Origin: Elymus sibiricus
Lineage: Eukaryota > Streptophyta > Magnoliopsida > Poales > Poaceae
Direction: 5' to 3'
DNA: 64,000 nt
Assembly (NCBI GenBank): GCA_039707655.1
Contig: CM077664.1
Location: forward strand, 29,810,781 to 29,874,780
Positions 24,301 through 35,608 of this stretch are shown here, one piece after another. The notes under the pieces are model-generated. The model had not been told where the DNA came from. It saw nothing but the letters and a program-made list of their open reading frames with translations, and did not search any database. Made by a program: the position numbers and the translations under genes. Within the stretch, counting starts at the first letter, position 1. Each line of letters starts with the position of its first letter.

Positions 24301-25303
24301 TATAGCGTTTCTAATATTATATGTGGATGACATATTACTGATTGGAAACAATATAGAAATGTTGGAAAGCATGAAGGAATATTTGAACAAGAGTTTTTCA
24401 ATGAAGGACCTAGGAGAAGCTGCTTTCATATTAGGCATCAAGATCTATAGAGATAGATCGAGATGCTTAATAGGACTTTCACAAAGCACATACCTTGACA
24501 AAGTTTTGAAGAAGTTCAAAATGGATCAGTCCAAGAAGGGGTTCTTGCCTGTATTGCAAGGTGTGAAGTTGAGTAAGACTCATTGCCCAGTGACTGCAGA
24601 AGATAGAGAAAAGATGAGTGTCGTCCCCTATGCCTCATCCATAGGCTCTATCATGTATGCAATGCTGTGCACAAGACCCGATGTCAGCCTTGCCATAAGT
24701 ATGGCCGGAAGGTTTCAAAGTGATCCAGGAGTGGAACACTGGACGGCGGTCAAGAATATCCTGAAGTACCTGAAAAGGACTAAGGACATGTTTCTCGTTT
24801 ATGGAGGTGATCAAGAGCTCGTCGTAAAGGGTTACGTCGATGCAAGCTTTGACACTGATCCGGATGACTCTAAGTCGCAAACTGGATACATATTTATTCT
24901 TAATGGGGGTGCGGTTAGCTGGTGCAGTTCCAAGCAAAGCGTGGTAGCTGATTCTACATGCGAAGCGGAGTACATCGCTGCCTCGGAGGCGGCGAAGGAA
25001 GGTGTCTGGATGAAAGAGTTCATGACAGATCTTGGAGTAGTGCCTAGTGCGCTTAACCCAATGACTCTGTTTTGTGATAATACTGGTGCCATTGCTCTAG
25101 CCAAGGAACCAAGATTTCACAAGAGGACCAGACACATAAAGCGACGTTTCAATTCCATCCGCGATTACATCAAGGAGGACGACATAAATATTTGCAAAGT
25201 ACACACGGATCTGAATGTTGCAGATCCGATGACTAAACCTCTTCCAAGGGCTAAACATGAACAACACCAGAACTGCATGGGTGTTCGATTCATTACAATG
25301 TAA
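21321..25303 (+). pseudogene. Angela element C gag-pol polyprotein, two lesions
   Basis: From the ATG at 21321: gag (MARAVAPLNFNAFLEKAKL; residues about 1-220), a Lys-rich basic stretch, CCHC knuckle CFHCKGTGHWKRTC (22074), protease VFDTGAVAHICNS (22220), integrase zinc region WHCRLGH...CEPCLMGK (22635-22760), core FTDDLSRYGYIY (22880), RT MDVKTAFLNGFLKEEL (24063), LYVDDILLIGN (24318) and LGEAAFILGIKIYRD, RNase H DASFDTDPDDSKSQTGY (24840) and DPMTKPLPRAKHEQH, with TAA at 25301-25303. Lesions: TGA at 23004-23006 (an Arg codon in relatives, CGA to TGA) and a 1-bp deletion near 23171, both in integrase. The rest is open, so loss of coding looks recent. Confidence 0.94.
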
Positions 25304-25340
25304 ATCACATAGTGATGTGAACTAGATTATTGACTCTAGT

Positions 25341-25353
25341 GCAAGTGGGAGAC
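25341..25353 (+). other. Polypurine tract of Angela element C
   Basis: GCAAGTGGGAGAC abuts the 3' LTR. It is the usual plus-strand primer of this group; the third copia has a near-identical one at 40940-40952. Confidence 0.8.
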
Positions 25354-27236
25354 TGTTGGAAATATGCCCTAGAGGCAATAATAAATTGGTTATTATTATA
25401 TTTCCTTGTTCATGATAATCGTTTATTATCCATGCTATAATTGTATTGATTGGAAAATCAAATACATGTGTGGGTACATAGACAACACTGTGTCCCTAGT
25501 AAGCCTCTAGTTGACTAGCTCGTTGATCAAAAGATGGTGAAGGTTTCCTAGCCATGGACATGAGATGTCATTTGATAACGGGATCACATCATTAGGAGAA
25601 TGATGTGATGGACAAGACCCAAACTGTAAACGTAGCATATGATCGTGTCAGTTTATTGCTATTGTTTTCTGCATGTCAAGTATCTGTTCCTTTGACCATG
25701 AGATCATGCAACTCACTGACACCGGAGGAATACCTTGTGTGTATCAAACGTCGCAACGTAACTGGGTGACTATAAAGGTGCTCTATAGGTATCTCCGAGT
25801 GTGTCTGTTGAGTTGGCATGGATCAAGACTGGGATTTGTTACTCCGTGTGACGGAGAGGTATCTCAGGGCCCACTCGGTAATACAACATCACAATGAGCC
25901 TTGCAAGCAATGTGACTAAAGTGTTAGCCACGAGATCTTGTATTACGGAACGAGTAAAGAGACTTGCCGGTAACGAGATTGAACTAGGTATAGAGATACC
26001 GACGATCGAATCTCGGGCAAGTAACATACCGAAGAACAAAGGGAACAGCATACGGGATTAACTGAATCTTTGACATAGAGGTTCGACCGATATAGATCTT
26101 CGTAGAATATGTAGGAACCAATATGGGCATCCAGGTCCCGCTATTGGTTATTGACCGTAGAAGTGTCTCGGTCATGTCTACATAGTTCTCGAACCCGCAG
26201 GGTCTACACACTTAACGTTTGGTGACGATTAGTATAGTTGAGTTATTGTGTTGGTGACCGAAGGTTGTTCGGAGTCCTGGATAAGATCCCGGACATGACG
26301 AGGATCTCCGGAATAGTCCGGAGGTAAAGATTGATATATGTGATAATAGTGTTTTGATCTTCGGAAGGGTTCCGGAATTCTCCGAAAGGAGTTCCGGATG
26401 TTTACCAAAGTGTTCGGGTGCAAGAACACTTTATATGGGCCAAGGGGTAAAAGCCCACGAGGTTTTGGAAGTGCAAAAGGAAGTTTTGCTACTGCCTTAA
26501 GCGGTACTACCGCTGGTAAGGCAGTACTACCGCGCTTAAACGGTAATACCGCTTATGAAGCGGTACTACCGCGCTTAAGCGGTAATACCGCTTGTGTGAA
26601 GCGGTACTACCGCTCAAGCGGTACTACCGCTCGTGAGCGGTACTACCGCTTGTACGCGGTAATGCTGGAATCCGAGTTGGACTCTTTTCTTGCGGGCCAA
26701 ACCGACCTTGTGCGGGCAAAACCGACCTGGAGGAGGCTTTTACTCCAAGTTTAGACCCCAAGGCTCAACATATAAATAGAGGGGCAGGGCTAGCACACGG
26801 GATACATCAAGATTTCCCCAAGCCGTGTGTGACAATCCTAACTCTCTAGTTCCTCCGTCATAATCTCCGTAGCGCTTGGCGAAGCCCTGCAGAGATTGTT
26901 CCTCACCACCATCACCACGCCGTCGTGCTGCCGGAACTCATCTACTACTTCACCATCGCTCGCTGGATCGAGGAGGTGAAGGCGTCATCAAGCCGTACGT
27001 GTGTTGAACGCGGAGGTGCCGTCCGTTCGGCACTAGTTCATGATCGGTTCGAGGGACGACTTGCGATTTGGATCGCGGAGACGTTCGACTACATCAACCG
27101 CGTTTCTTAACGCTTCCGCTTAGCGATCTACAAGGGTATGTAGATTCACTCTCCCTCTCGTAGATGCTCATCACCATGGATAGATCTTGCGTGTGCGTAG
27201 GAATTTTTTTTGTTTCCCATGCAACGTTCTCCAACA
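25354..27236 (+). repeat. 3' LTR of Angela element C
   Basis: 1,883-bp partner of the 5' LTR, TG...CA bounded, with the palindrome array (26486-26660) and TATA box (26771-26778). Followed by GATCC. Confidence 0.95.
26486..26660. repeat. Palindrome array in Angela 3' LTR
   Basis: Second copy of the AGCGGTACTACCGCT array. It keeps the number and order of units seen in the 5' LTR, with a few single-base changes. Confidence 0.9.
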
Positions 27237-29868
27237 GATCCCGCGTCCGCTGCTGTCGGCTGCATACGGGATGACGCGGCGGATGCTGAGTGGGCCGGGG
27301 GCGCCTGGTCTTCTTGTCCTCTGGTGGGCGCGTGATCCCGCGCGGATCGCGCACAGGTGTGGCAGGCGCCGCCAAATCCTCCTCATGTTCCGCGCCTGCT
27401 TCTCCACCATGCACATCAAATATAGCACCGTTTTGCACCGGATTTTGATCATTTGGACCGTTTTGAATTCCGTTTTCTTCAGCCACCTGCACATGCATAG
27501 CACCAAGAGTAGAACTAGAAGGAATATTAGCACATTGGTCAGCACAATTGTTATCTCCCCCTTGATCAAACTCCGGAAGAAGAAGAATTTCTTTACGAAG
27601 AAGGGAACCGGCATTTGGATGAAGTGACTCGAAAGGGAAAACAGATTCATCAAAAACAACATCTCTGGATATGTAAACTCTTCCGGTAGAGACATCTAGG
27701 CATTTGACCCCTTTGTGCATAGGGCTATAACCTAAAAAGACACATCGTTTGGAACGAAACGCAAGCTTGCGTGTGTTGTATGGTCTAAGATTAGGCCAAC
27801 ACGCACAACCAAATATGCGAAGAGATGTGTAATCTGGGGTGACACCAAAAAGGCGAGTTATGGGATTCTCGAATTTTATTACTTTACTGGGACGAATATT
27901 GATAAGATATGTAGCAGTAAGAAAGGCTTCATCCCTGAATTTGAGAGGCATAGATGCATGGGCTAGCAATGCTAGTCCTACTTCAACCACATGACGATGC
28001 TTTCGTTCAGCGAAGCCATTCTGTTGGTGAGCATGTGGACAAGATACATGATGTGAAATTCCAATCTTTTGGAAGAAAGAATTAAGTTTCTCATACTCAC
28101 CACCCCAGTCTGTTTGCATGGCAAGAATTTTGGAGTTCAGTTGGCGTTCAACAAGATTTTGGAAATTGCTAAAAACTTGAAAGACATCGGATCGTTTCTT
28201 TAGCAAATAAATCCAAGTAAACTTTCTATAGTCATCAATAAAGCTTACATAGTATGAAAATCTACCAACTGAAGTGGGGGCTGGCCCCCAAACATCTGAA
28301 AAGATAAGTTGCAAGGGAGCAGTAGATACACTAGTAGAAATGGGATATGGTAATTGATGACTTTTAGCTTGTTGACACGCATCACAAACTGACTCAACAC
28401 TAGACACAAAAGGAAGCTTATTTCTACTAAGGACATGTTGAACAATGACTGAAGATGGATGACCCAAGCGTCTGTGCCACTTTTCCGAAGATGGTTTGGT
28501 GACACTCCAAGCTTGTTTATTTGACCACGACGAAGAAGATGATGATATGATTGGATAGAGACCTCCCTCGCATCTCCCTCTAAGGATGACTCTCCTCGTT
28601 GCCAAGTCCTTAATCACAAAAGAGTAAGGATAGAATATTATGAGAACATTATTGTCAAGTGTAAAACGATGAACGGAGACAAGATTTTTTGATGCATGAG
28701 GAACATGTAAGACATTATTTAGATACAAATTTTTTTCGGGGGTTTTAACAATTGAGTTACCGATGTGAGTAATATCCATACCAGTTCCACTTGCCGTGTG
28801 CACTTGGTCACCTCCATGGTACCTTTCTCGCATCATCAACTTGTCGAGTTCCCCTGTAATGTGCCCGGTAGCACCCGAGTCTGCATACCAATTTGTGTCG
28901 ATGCCGTAGGAGTTGGTGACGAGGTTGGCCTTCTTCTTCTCCTGACGGTCCTCTTCATACCGATGCCAGCAGTCCCTAGCGCCGCCGGCGTGGTACTTAT
29001 AGCATATCTGGCACTCGGGATAATCTCCCTCATGCTGCTGCTGCTGCTGCTGCGGTGGTTGCTGCCGTTGGCGTTGCTGATAGCCGCCGTTTCCACCGGC
29101 GCGAACTAGAGAGGGGGAAGCGCGGTCAGAGCGACCACGCCCTCTGTTCCCTCGCCCGCGACCTCCTCTGGTGCGGGACTGGCCGCGCCCCCTGTACATG
29201 GCGTTGGCGGATGAGCGGAAACCTGTTGGTCCGTCACCCAGCATCTCCATCCTCTGGTCAAACGCAGAGATCTGCGAGAAAAGATCATCAACGGTGATGG
29301 AGTTCTTAATGGCGCCAACTGCTGCAACGATGGGATCGTAATCCCGATCAAGTCCGGCGAGGATGTAGTCCACCATCTCGCCATCGGTCACTGGACGACC
29401 TGCTGCTGCAAGTTCATCTCCAAGGCTCTTCATCTTGGCGATGAAGGAGTTGCTGGACATGTTGCCCTTCTTGGTGTTGGAGATAGCAATCCTCAGATTG
29501 GTTATTCGGGATTGCGACTGCGCAGCAAACAACGTGGTAAGGGCAGTCCATAGATCAAAGGTATTTTCCTTACCGATGACCTGCGCGAGGATTTCCTCGG
29601 TGAGTGAATTCAGCAAGTAACTTAGGACCTGCTGGTCCTTCGCGATCCACGGGCCATACAGAGGGTTCGGCTCTATGGCCGTGGTCTTGTCCGCCTTGGT
29701 GACCTCCACTGTTTTTGGCGGCGCGGCGTTGCTGCCGTCGAGGAGACCGGTCACTTGCGCGCCTCGCAGTGCCGGCATAACCTGCGCCTTCCATAGGAGG
29801 TAGTTCCCCCTCGCGAGCTTCTCTGTTGGTGGAGCACCGAGGTTGAGGCTGACGGTACTTGAGCTCAT
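27237..29868 (-). pseudogene. Copia B gag, protease and integrase (N-terminal half of gag-pol)
   Basis: Starts at the ATG at 29868, 68 bp after the LTR. gag (MSSSTVSLNLGAPPTEKL, LLWKAQVMPALRG; residues about 1-220), an Arg/Gly-rich stretch, a Gln-rich stretch, a non-standard cysteine cluster CQICYKYHAGGARDC (residue about 285), protease WYADSGATGHIT (residue about 330), integrase zinc region WHRRLGHP...CDACQQAK and a DDE core in FSDVWGP, QTDWGGEY and QQNGFAERKHR (residues about 460-650). It is open for about 870 codons until the Angela junction at 27237. The open frame continues about 45 codons into the Angela LTR, and those residues are not copia B protein. This is the best preserved retroelement coding region in the window. 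Confidence 0.92.
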
Positions 29869-29935
29869 GGCGATGGAAGGGTGTTGGGTTTCTGTTTTTG
29901 CTAGATGATAGGGAAGAGGCTAGCTCTGTATACCA

Positions 29936-30131
29936 TATAAGATTGATCTGGGAGGCGTTCCTACTCTCCGTTGGGAGAGCCGCGTGTGTATATTTATTGA
30001 GGGCAAAAACCTGCCGTGGAGTACAAGAAGATCGCACGATCTCGTGCGTTACAGAGAGATGGGAACAGATACGGGAGAGAGGAGAGATACAGGTAGTTGA
30101 GATTACATCGTATACAACTCAAACTCTAACA
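29936..30131 (-). repeat. 5' LTR of copia B
   Basis: 196-bp partner of 16121-16316, minus-strand orientation, with TSD CAAAT at 30132-30136. The primer-binding site TGGTATACAGAGC follows on the minus strand at 29935-29923. Confidence 0.92.
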
Positions 30132-30136
30132 CAAAT

Positions 30137-32141
30137 CAACTCCATCACGAGAGCATCCGCAGGTGTGCAGCAGATCGGCTTCGACCGCGCGGCCGTCGAC
30201 TTCAATCCAATCTACGACGACGACATGTCTGCGTGACGCGCGCACGCATACACAGAGAGAAGATCAAGCGGAGGCTGCGGCACACAGGAACACGAGCAGC
30301 GACTCACGGGCCAAGCTTCTCCAAGCCCAAGCCTATATATGCAGCAGCATCAACTCCATGCACGCACGCGTGCAGCATACGTTCCTCGGTGCCTGGGTTG
30401 GCCATCCGCTACAGAGGCAGCATCGACAGTGGATCCGATCCATATGACCAAGTGCATGCTGATGGAATCAATTGCCATACATGCATGTGGCGGGTCCATG
30501 GGCATGCTACGATCGAGCTCCAACCAGATAGCATCGGCACGGCATCGAGCTTCATCGGCACCCGGCTCCACGCGTCTCCAGCTTCATCGACCCGCACGAT
30601 CTCCAGCATCGGCATCTCACGGACGCGCAGCAGTTCCTGCGGCACATCTACTCCAATACGGAGGGGTGCAGCCAGCCGAACACATCTTACACCGAGCCGG
30701 CCTGCTGCAACTGCATCGACATCTACCCTGCATCGACCTGTACGACTAGCCAGGCTACGAGCCAACATACTTCGTCGAGCACACCTACGAGAAGCGACCT
30801 CAAACATGCACCGTCCACACGTCAGGCCAGTGTGGAACGAGATGCAATCTTCATCGACTTCTCCGGCACGACACGGCATCGAAACTTCGTCGCCGCGAGG
30901 GACGCCTTCAAGCGACGCATCATCGTCGACACGCTGCTGCAATGCCAATGCGGACACTTCATCATCAAGGTCTTCATCAACAACCTCGTCAACACACCGC
31001 CGCCGCCTCTACAACCTCATCCCCAAGGATGGACACGCGTCCTCTGACAGTACTACTGCAAGACGCGCACGACACTGACGACGGCATTGACCGTGTCCGA
31101 CGGCTAAGACTGCATCGACACACCGGCATCACTATTGTGAAAGCTACTACAACCGCACACACGGTCTTGGCAAAACCGTTGTGTGCTTGGTGGGCTTCCT
31201 CCAGTCTTGGCAAAACTGGTGGTCTCACCTACAACTTCGTCCTCTGACATCCGCAAGACGCAAGCGACGGTACCTCTCAAGGTGCAAAACGTCGCCCCCG
31301 ACAGTACCTCTCCAGGTGCAAAACGTCGGCTACCCGATTGCAGCTCCGTCATACACATCGTGCAATTTTTTGCGCCTCCGGCGATTGCGGCTACACCAAC
31401 TATGACGAATTCTACATCGACCACAACTACTTCAACTACGGCTACATCACCATGATCGGCTACCTCGACATCGACATTAATGGCTACGTCTATATCAACT
31501 CATCAGCAACAACTCCAGTCAACATCGTCCGCGTCGTCACTAGCGTCCACGCCACTTCCGCTGTGACCGCGGGAGGGAATAGAGGAGAGACAAGAAAGGC
31601 ACTAGAAGGGGACGTGATGCAGAGCATCCGGACATCACCATGTCAAGAGTCCGTTCGGCAAGTGACACGTGCGACATCTACTTCACATACATAGAGGTGA
31701 ACCATCTTCTTTACATGTGTTCACTTGACCCCTTCGAGGATGGTATACTACTTGACACTTCGCCCGTGTGCATGCATAGGTATTGCCGGAGCTTCACCGA
31801 TGTCGAGGAGTGCAAGCGTCAGGGAACAACTACACCATCCACGAGGGAAGCATAGAAGCGGAGACGGAAGAAGACAGAGTTGCTGAAGTTACAGTGGCCG
31901 GACATCCGGGCCAAGGGCCGGACATCCGCGCCTGTGCAACCGAGAGGAACTGCACCAACAGACGGCCAGAGACCATTAGCAGCCGGACATCTGGCGAACG
32001 CCTGCACATCCAGCGTCACATCAGCAGCCGGACATCCGGCACATCCCCGGATATCCGGACCAAGGAGGACAGTAGCAAATGGCCGGACATCTGGCGTCTC
32101 GCGAACGGCCGGACATCCGGCGCCCAGCCCGGACATCCGGC
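30137..32141 (+). other. GC-rich DNA of unknown family (probable interior of the short-LTR element)
   Basis: About 2 kb between the copia B right duplication and the third copia. It is rich in CATCGAC, TTCATCGAC and ACATC words. There are two local duplications: a 34-bp period unit GTACCTCTC...GCAAAACGTCG at 31266-31328, and GTCTTGGCAAAAC at about 31165 and 31202. Several overlapping frames are open (the longest 281 codons at 30233-31078), but they show no domain and look composition-driven. A TATA-like CCTATATATGCAG lies near 30330. The left edge fits directly to 16003-16120, so it is likely the host element's interior. Confidence 0.5.
31890..32141. repeat. Array of CCGGACATCCGG palindromes
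   Basis: About eight copies of GGCCGGACATCCGG and close variants (CCGGACATCTGG, CCGGATATCCGG) within 250 bp, irregularly spaced, ending exactly at the third copia insertion. The arrangement parallels the AGCGGTACTACCGCT array in Angela LTRs, but the unit sequence differs. Confidence 0.88.
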
Positions 32142-34227
32142 TGTAGGAGATATGCCCTAGAGGCAGTAATAACAGTTATTTTGTATCTTCAAGTTTGTAA
32201 TGAATGTTAATGTTCCATGCTATAACTGCAATGATTCTCAAGTCTACAATATCCACGAGGCTCGGAGGGAAACTCATGTGCACGTGTGGTATAATAAACG
32301 GTAAAATATATTCCTAGTCATGCCTCTAAGACTGGCTCAAGTATTGCATGATGATCCTATTTTGCTGATCATGGGCATGACTATGCCGGCAATTTTGAGG
32401 GCACAATGTTAGAAGAACACTTGTGTTGAATCGACACAAAATTGATGTTATGCTATGAGATACATTCGTCACAAGTTAATGGTTTATAACACAGAGAAAG
32501 TTAATGTTTGCATAATTCCTTAGACCATGAGAGTGTCGAGTTCCTTCATTCTTGCTTCGTGGACTTTGGGGTTTGTTAAACGTCATCCGTAACTGGGTGG
32601 CTATTACGGCGGCTTACGGGTTCATGGAAAAGCATGACAAGGAACGAGATAGCTCAAGATTGGGATTTGCTCCTCCGACGATGGAGAGATATTCTCGGGC
32701 CCTCTAGGTGTTACGGTATCCATGATCGTCTGGCCAGACACAATGTGATTTGATCACATGGATGCCAGAACACGGAAACGAGAAAAGAGAACAAAACCGG
32801 TAACGAGGTAACTGGCATAGTGGACAAGTTGTTGATCCACGGGGATGCAGATAAATCTCACCTCGGGTGTTTGTAACATATTGCGAAGCAACAGGAATAG
32901 CACACGGCAACCGGAGGTTCACTCGAATATTTATTCGTGTGGGTACAACGGTCAATATGGGTGTCCACGGCTCCGATGTTGATCATTGATCGGAAAGTGT
33001 TCCGGTCATGTCTATACTTCACCGAACCTATAGGGTCACATGCTTAAGGGTCATCTATCTGCTGAATACTAGACAGGGAGTCTGAGAGAAAGTCACCGGA
33101 AAAGTTTCAGAGACAACGGAAGAGTTCCGGAGAGAGAACATCGGAAGAGTTTCGGTAAATTTGAAAAGTTGTTTCGGAGTATGCCATTAAGTCAAATTGG
33201 TTTCGGCACAAGCCTGGAAATTCTTGGAGGGTGCCAGAATTGTTCTGGTAACTTCTGTGATTTTTCCGGGGAAAAAACTGGAAATGTTTCGGAGCTGCCG
33301 GAACCGCTTTGGTTGCTTTTCGCTGATGAAAATCATTGATCTTAAAATGTTTCAGAACGCGTTCAGAATTATTTTAGTGTGTACTAGAATTATTCTAAGA
33401 CCCACAGAAATATTTTCAGATTTATCGGTCGCGGAAAAATGGGTTCATGAATAGTGAAAAAGCACTTTATGGAAAACCACCTTTTTGGGCTTTGTCCCAA
33501 AATATCTTAGGGATGACATGGATGGATGAGAGCCCCTCATGGGGGCCCCACTTGGAGTGGCCGGGCAAGGGAGGAGCTCCTCCATGGAGCTCCTCTAGCC
33601 TTCCCATTTTGCCCCTTTTGAAACTCCATGTGATGTGTTTTTTGGGTATTTCAAGTGCCACCCTACCCCTTGGGTTTTCCTATAAATAGAGGTGGAGAGA
33701 CACTCTCCGCACTCACTCTTTCTCACATACAAATGCCATGCATGATCTGGCCTTCTCTCTCCCTCCCCGCGAAATAGTTTCGTATAGCCGAAAGGCTGTC
33801 TGGGTTCCGGTGGAAACTAGTTCTGGACGGCGAAGCCCTGCCGGGTAGATGACACTGTATGTATGCAACCCCGTAGAGAGGTCGTAGGTTCGATCTTTTT
33901 GCTCGAGGGGCTGTTCGAGGGTCCTCCCGAAGGGCTGTCCGAGTTACTGTTCGAGCTTCGAGGGTCCTCCCGAAGGGCTGTCCGTGATATCGTCCGGGGG
34001 ACTGTCCGACCGCCTCCCGAAGGGCTGTCCGACGAGGGAGTACAATCTCGCGGTTGGGAGGTTGTAAATCCTAGCTGCGGGGATCTGCACCGACGATCTA
34101 CATCGACTCTACTTCCACTGCGCTACGAGTCGGTAATGATCAGATCAAACCTTGTATGCCATCTCCATAGTGATCCTGGGCGTGCTCGCTGTACCGATTT
34201 TTTTGTTTTCTGTTGCGTTCCCCTACA
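32142..34227 (+). repeat. 5' LTR of copia D
   Basis: 2,086 bp, TGTAGG...CCTACA. TATA box TATAAATAGAGG at 33681-33692. The next bases GTGGCATCAAGAGCC (34228) resemble the Met-tRNA primer-binding site with changes. The region 33880-34040 carries repeated GAAGGGCTGTCCGA words. Confidence 0.92.
33681..33688 (+). promoter_or_regulatory. TATA box of copia D 5' LTR
   Basis: TATAAATA with GAGGTGG downstream, in the same position relative to LTR landmarks as in Angela. Confidence 0.75.
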
Positions 34228-35608
34228 GTGGCATCAAGAGCCTTGCTATGCGTAGATGCATGTTACGATCTAGAATACATAGAGATGTATGGGTTTTGCA
34301 TAATATAATTTTATAGTAGATGAGATCTATTGCTGAAAATTATTTATGCGGTTTGCAGATGAAATCTGTTACCTGATGTTCTTATTGCTTCCCTAGAATT
34401 TGCGCATTTATGATCTTGAAACGGCATGGTGGAATTTCACAAAGTTCTGGCAATCCGCGATCCTGATTGATTAACGAAGTGCTATCAGTTCTTTGGGTTC
34501 CACCATAGTTAAAAGAAAGATGAATTTCACAGACGAAAGGGCAATGCAGATATGATCTGCACGGGGGTCATGCGTATGACGAAGTTCAGTATGGGGCTCG
34601 AGATTTTATTATCTCGTATTTCATACACCCCGCAAAGTTAATCTAGCGACTTGAATAATCATACTTGATGATAAACGCTGGTAGCCGCGGTTTAAGTCAA
34701 AACCTTAGAAGCCACGTAAAATAAATTTTTGCATAAACCGATTAGAGGCGTTTAACTTGGTTCTGCAGGATGTGCATGTGATGTGGTATAGCAGTTCTCG
34801 TATTAATTCGATTATGTATGAGATGACTATATGATGTTAATTTACTAACATGACCTGCATGTCATGATTCGGCATGATGGCTGGAGCCAGATGATTGTCA
34901 CTTTAATGACCTGCGTGTCAACCTTAAGTAATGCACTTATTTTATTAGCTATAGAGATAGCAATATTATCTGGTGCATCGACAAGGTGGTGGCAATCTTC
35001 GCGAAGGTGAACACCGACGCAAATGCTGCAGACAAAGAAATTAAAGACTTCTCCATCAGAAAGGGTTATACCATGTCATGCTATTATGAATTGCCTGAGA
35101 TGTTCATCCCTTATGATGCACCCTTTTTGATTGCGCGGTAGTCGCTTTTTATTAGGGTGATCTCTCACTTAGAATATCAAGTAGTTAGTGTTCTCCCATT
35201 TGTAGCACTGTCACGGCACCTATCTCTTCGGGGAATCACATGATCTCCATGGGTGTGAACGATTAGAGAAGTGTGAGGCGGGTGAGTTGAGACCTCGCAG
35301 CAAGATCACTTGGTTGACTTGACGTTCAGGCAGGACAGTCCTGAGCTCGGAATACATGCATCGAAAGATGAACAAGAATCACATAGAGATGTGATCGGCA
35401 AGTTTGCCTACTGATTGAAGTTACGCCATTTGTGTTCATCTCGAACCGTGGCGTTGAATGGAAATGCGGGTCTTGAATCACTCATAATCAATTTTGAGAG
35501 ATATTGATTTGAGTGGGAGCGCACTTTAGAATAAAATTGTTTATTCACTAGTGCAAATTAATTATGAACAAAGTCTAAGTGAAACTTGTGTTTACCGTTG
35601 TAGATCAA
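34228..35608 (+). other. Leader of copia D
   Basis: 1.38 kb without a convincing frame, between the 5' LTR and the gag ATG. It is related in wording to the Angela leader (for example TGAGTGGGAG near 35513). Confidence 0.65.

Larger units (their letters stand above)
18188..27236 (+). mobile_element. Angela-type Ty1-copia element C, complete
   Basis: A 9.05-kb element nested in copia B. LTRs are 18188-20069 and 25354-27236, with TSD GATCC at 18183-18187 and 27237-27241. The LTR start TGTTGGAAATATGCCCTAG and the encoded proteins match the abundant Triticeae Angela/BARE/WIS group as I know it. Hand comparison gives roughly 35 differences over 1.88 kb (about 2%). The gag-pol region is nearly intact, with one stop and one frameshift in integrase. 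Confidence 0.96.
16121..30131 (-). mobile_element. Ale/Hopscotch-like Ty1-copia element B (reverse), split by Angela
   Basis: Short LTRs (196 bp) at 16121-16316 and 29936-30131 share TSD CAAAT (16116-16120, 30132-30136). After removal of the nested Angela element (18188-27236 plus one GATCC) the element is about 5.0 kb. That size, the short LTRs and the gag type fit the Ale lineage (Hopscotch-like). Read on the minus strand: 5' LTR 30131-29936, gag-pol from 29868, 3' LTR 16316-16121. I count about 5 differences between the LTRs. Confidence 0.92.

Noticed and set aside
27094..27236. C-terminal about 45 residues of the 924-codon minus-strand frame
   Set aside because: This part lies inside the Angela 3' LTR. 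It is a chance extension past the insertion junction, not copia B protein.
30233..31078. 281-codon frame rich in Ser, Thr and Arg
   Set aside because: Overlapping alternative frames are equally open, there is no domain, and it begins inside repeat-like DNA.
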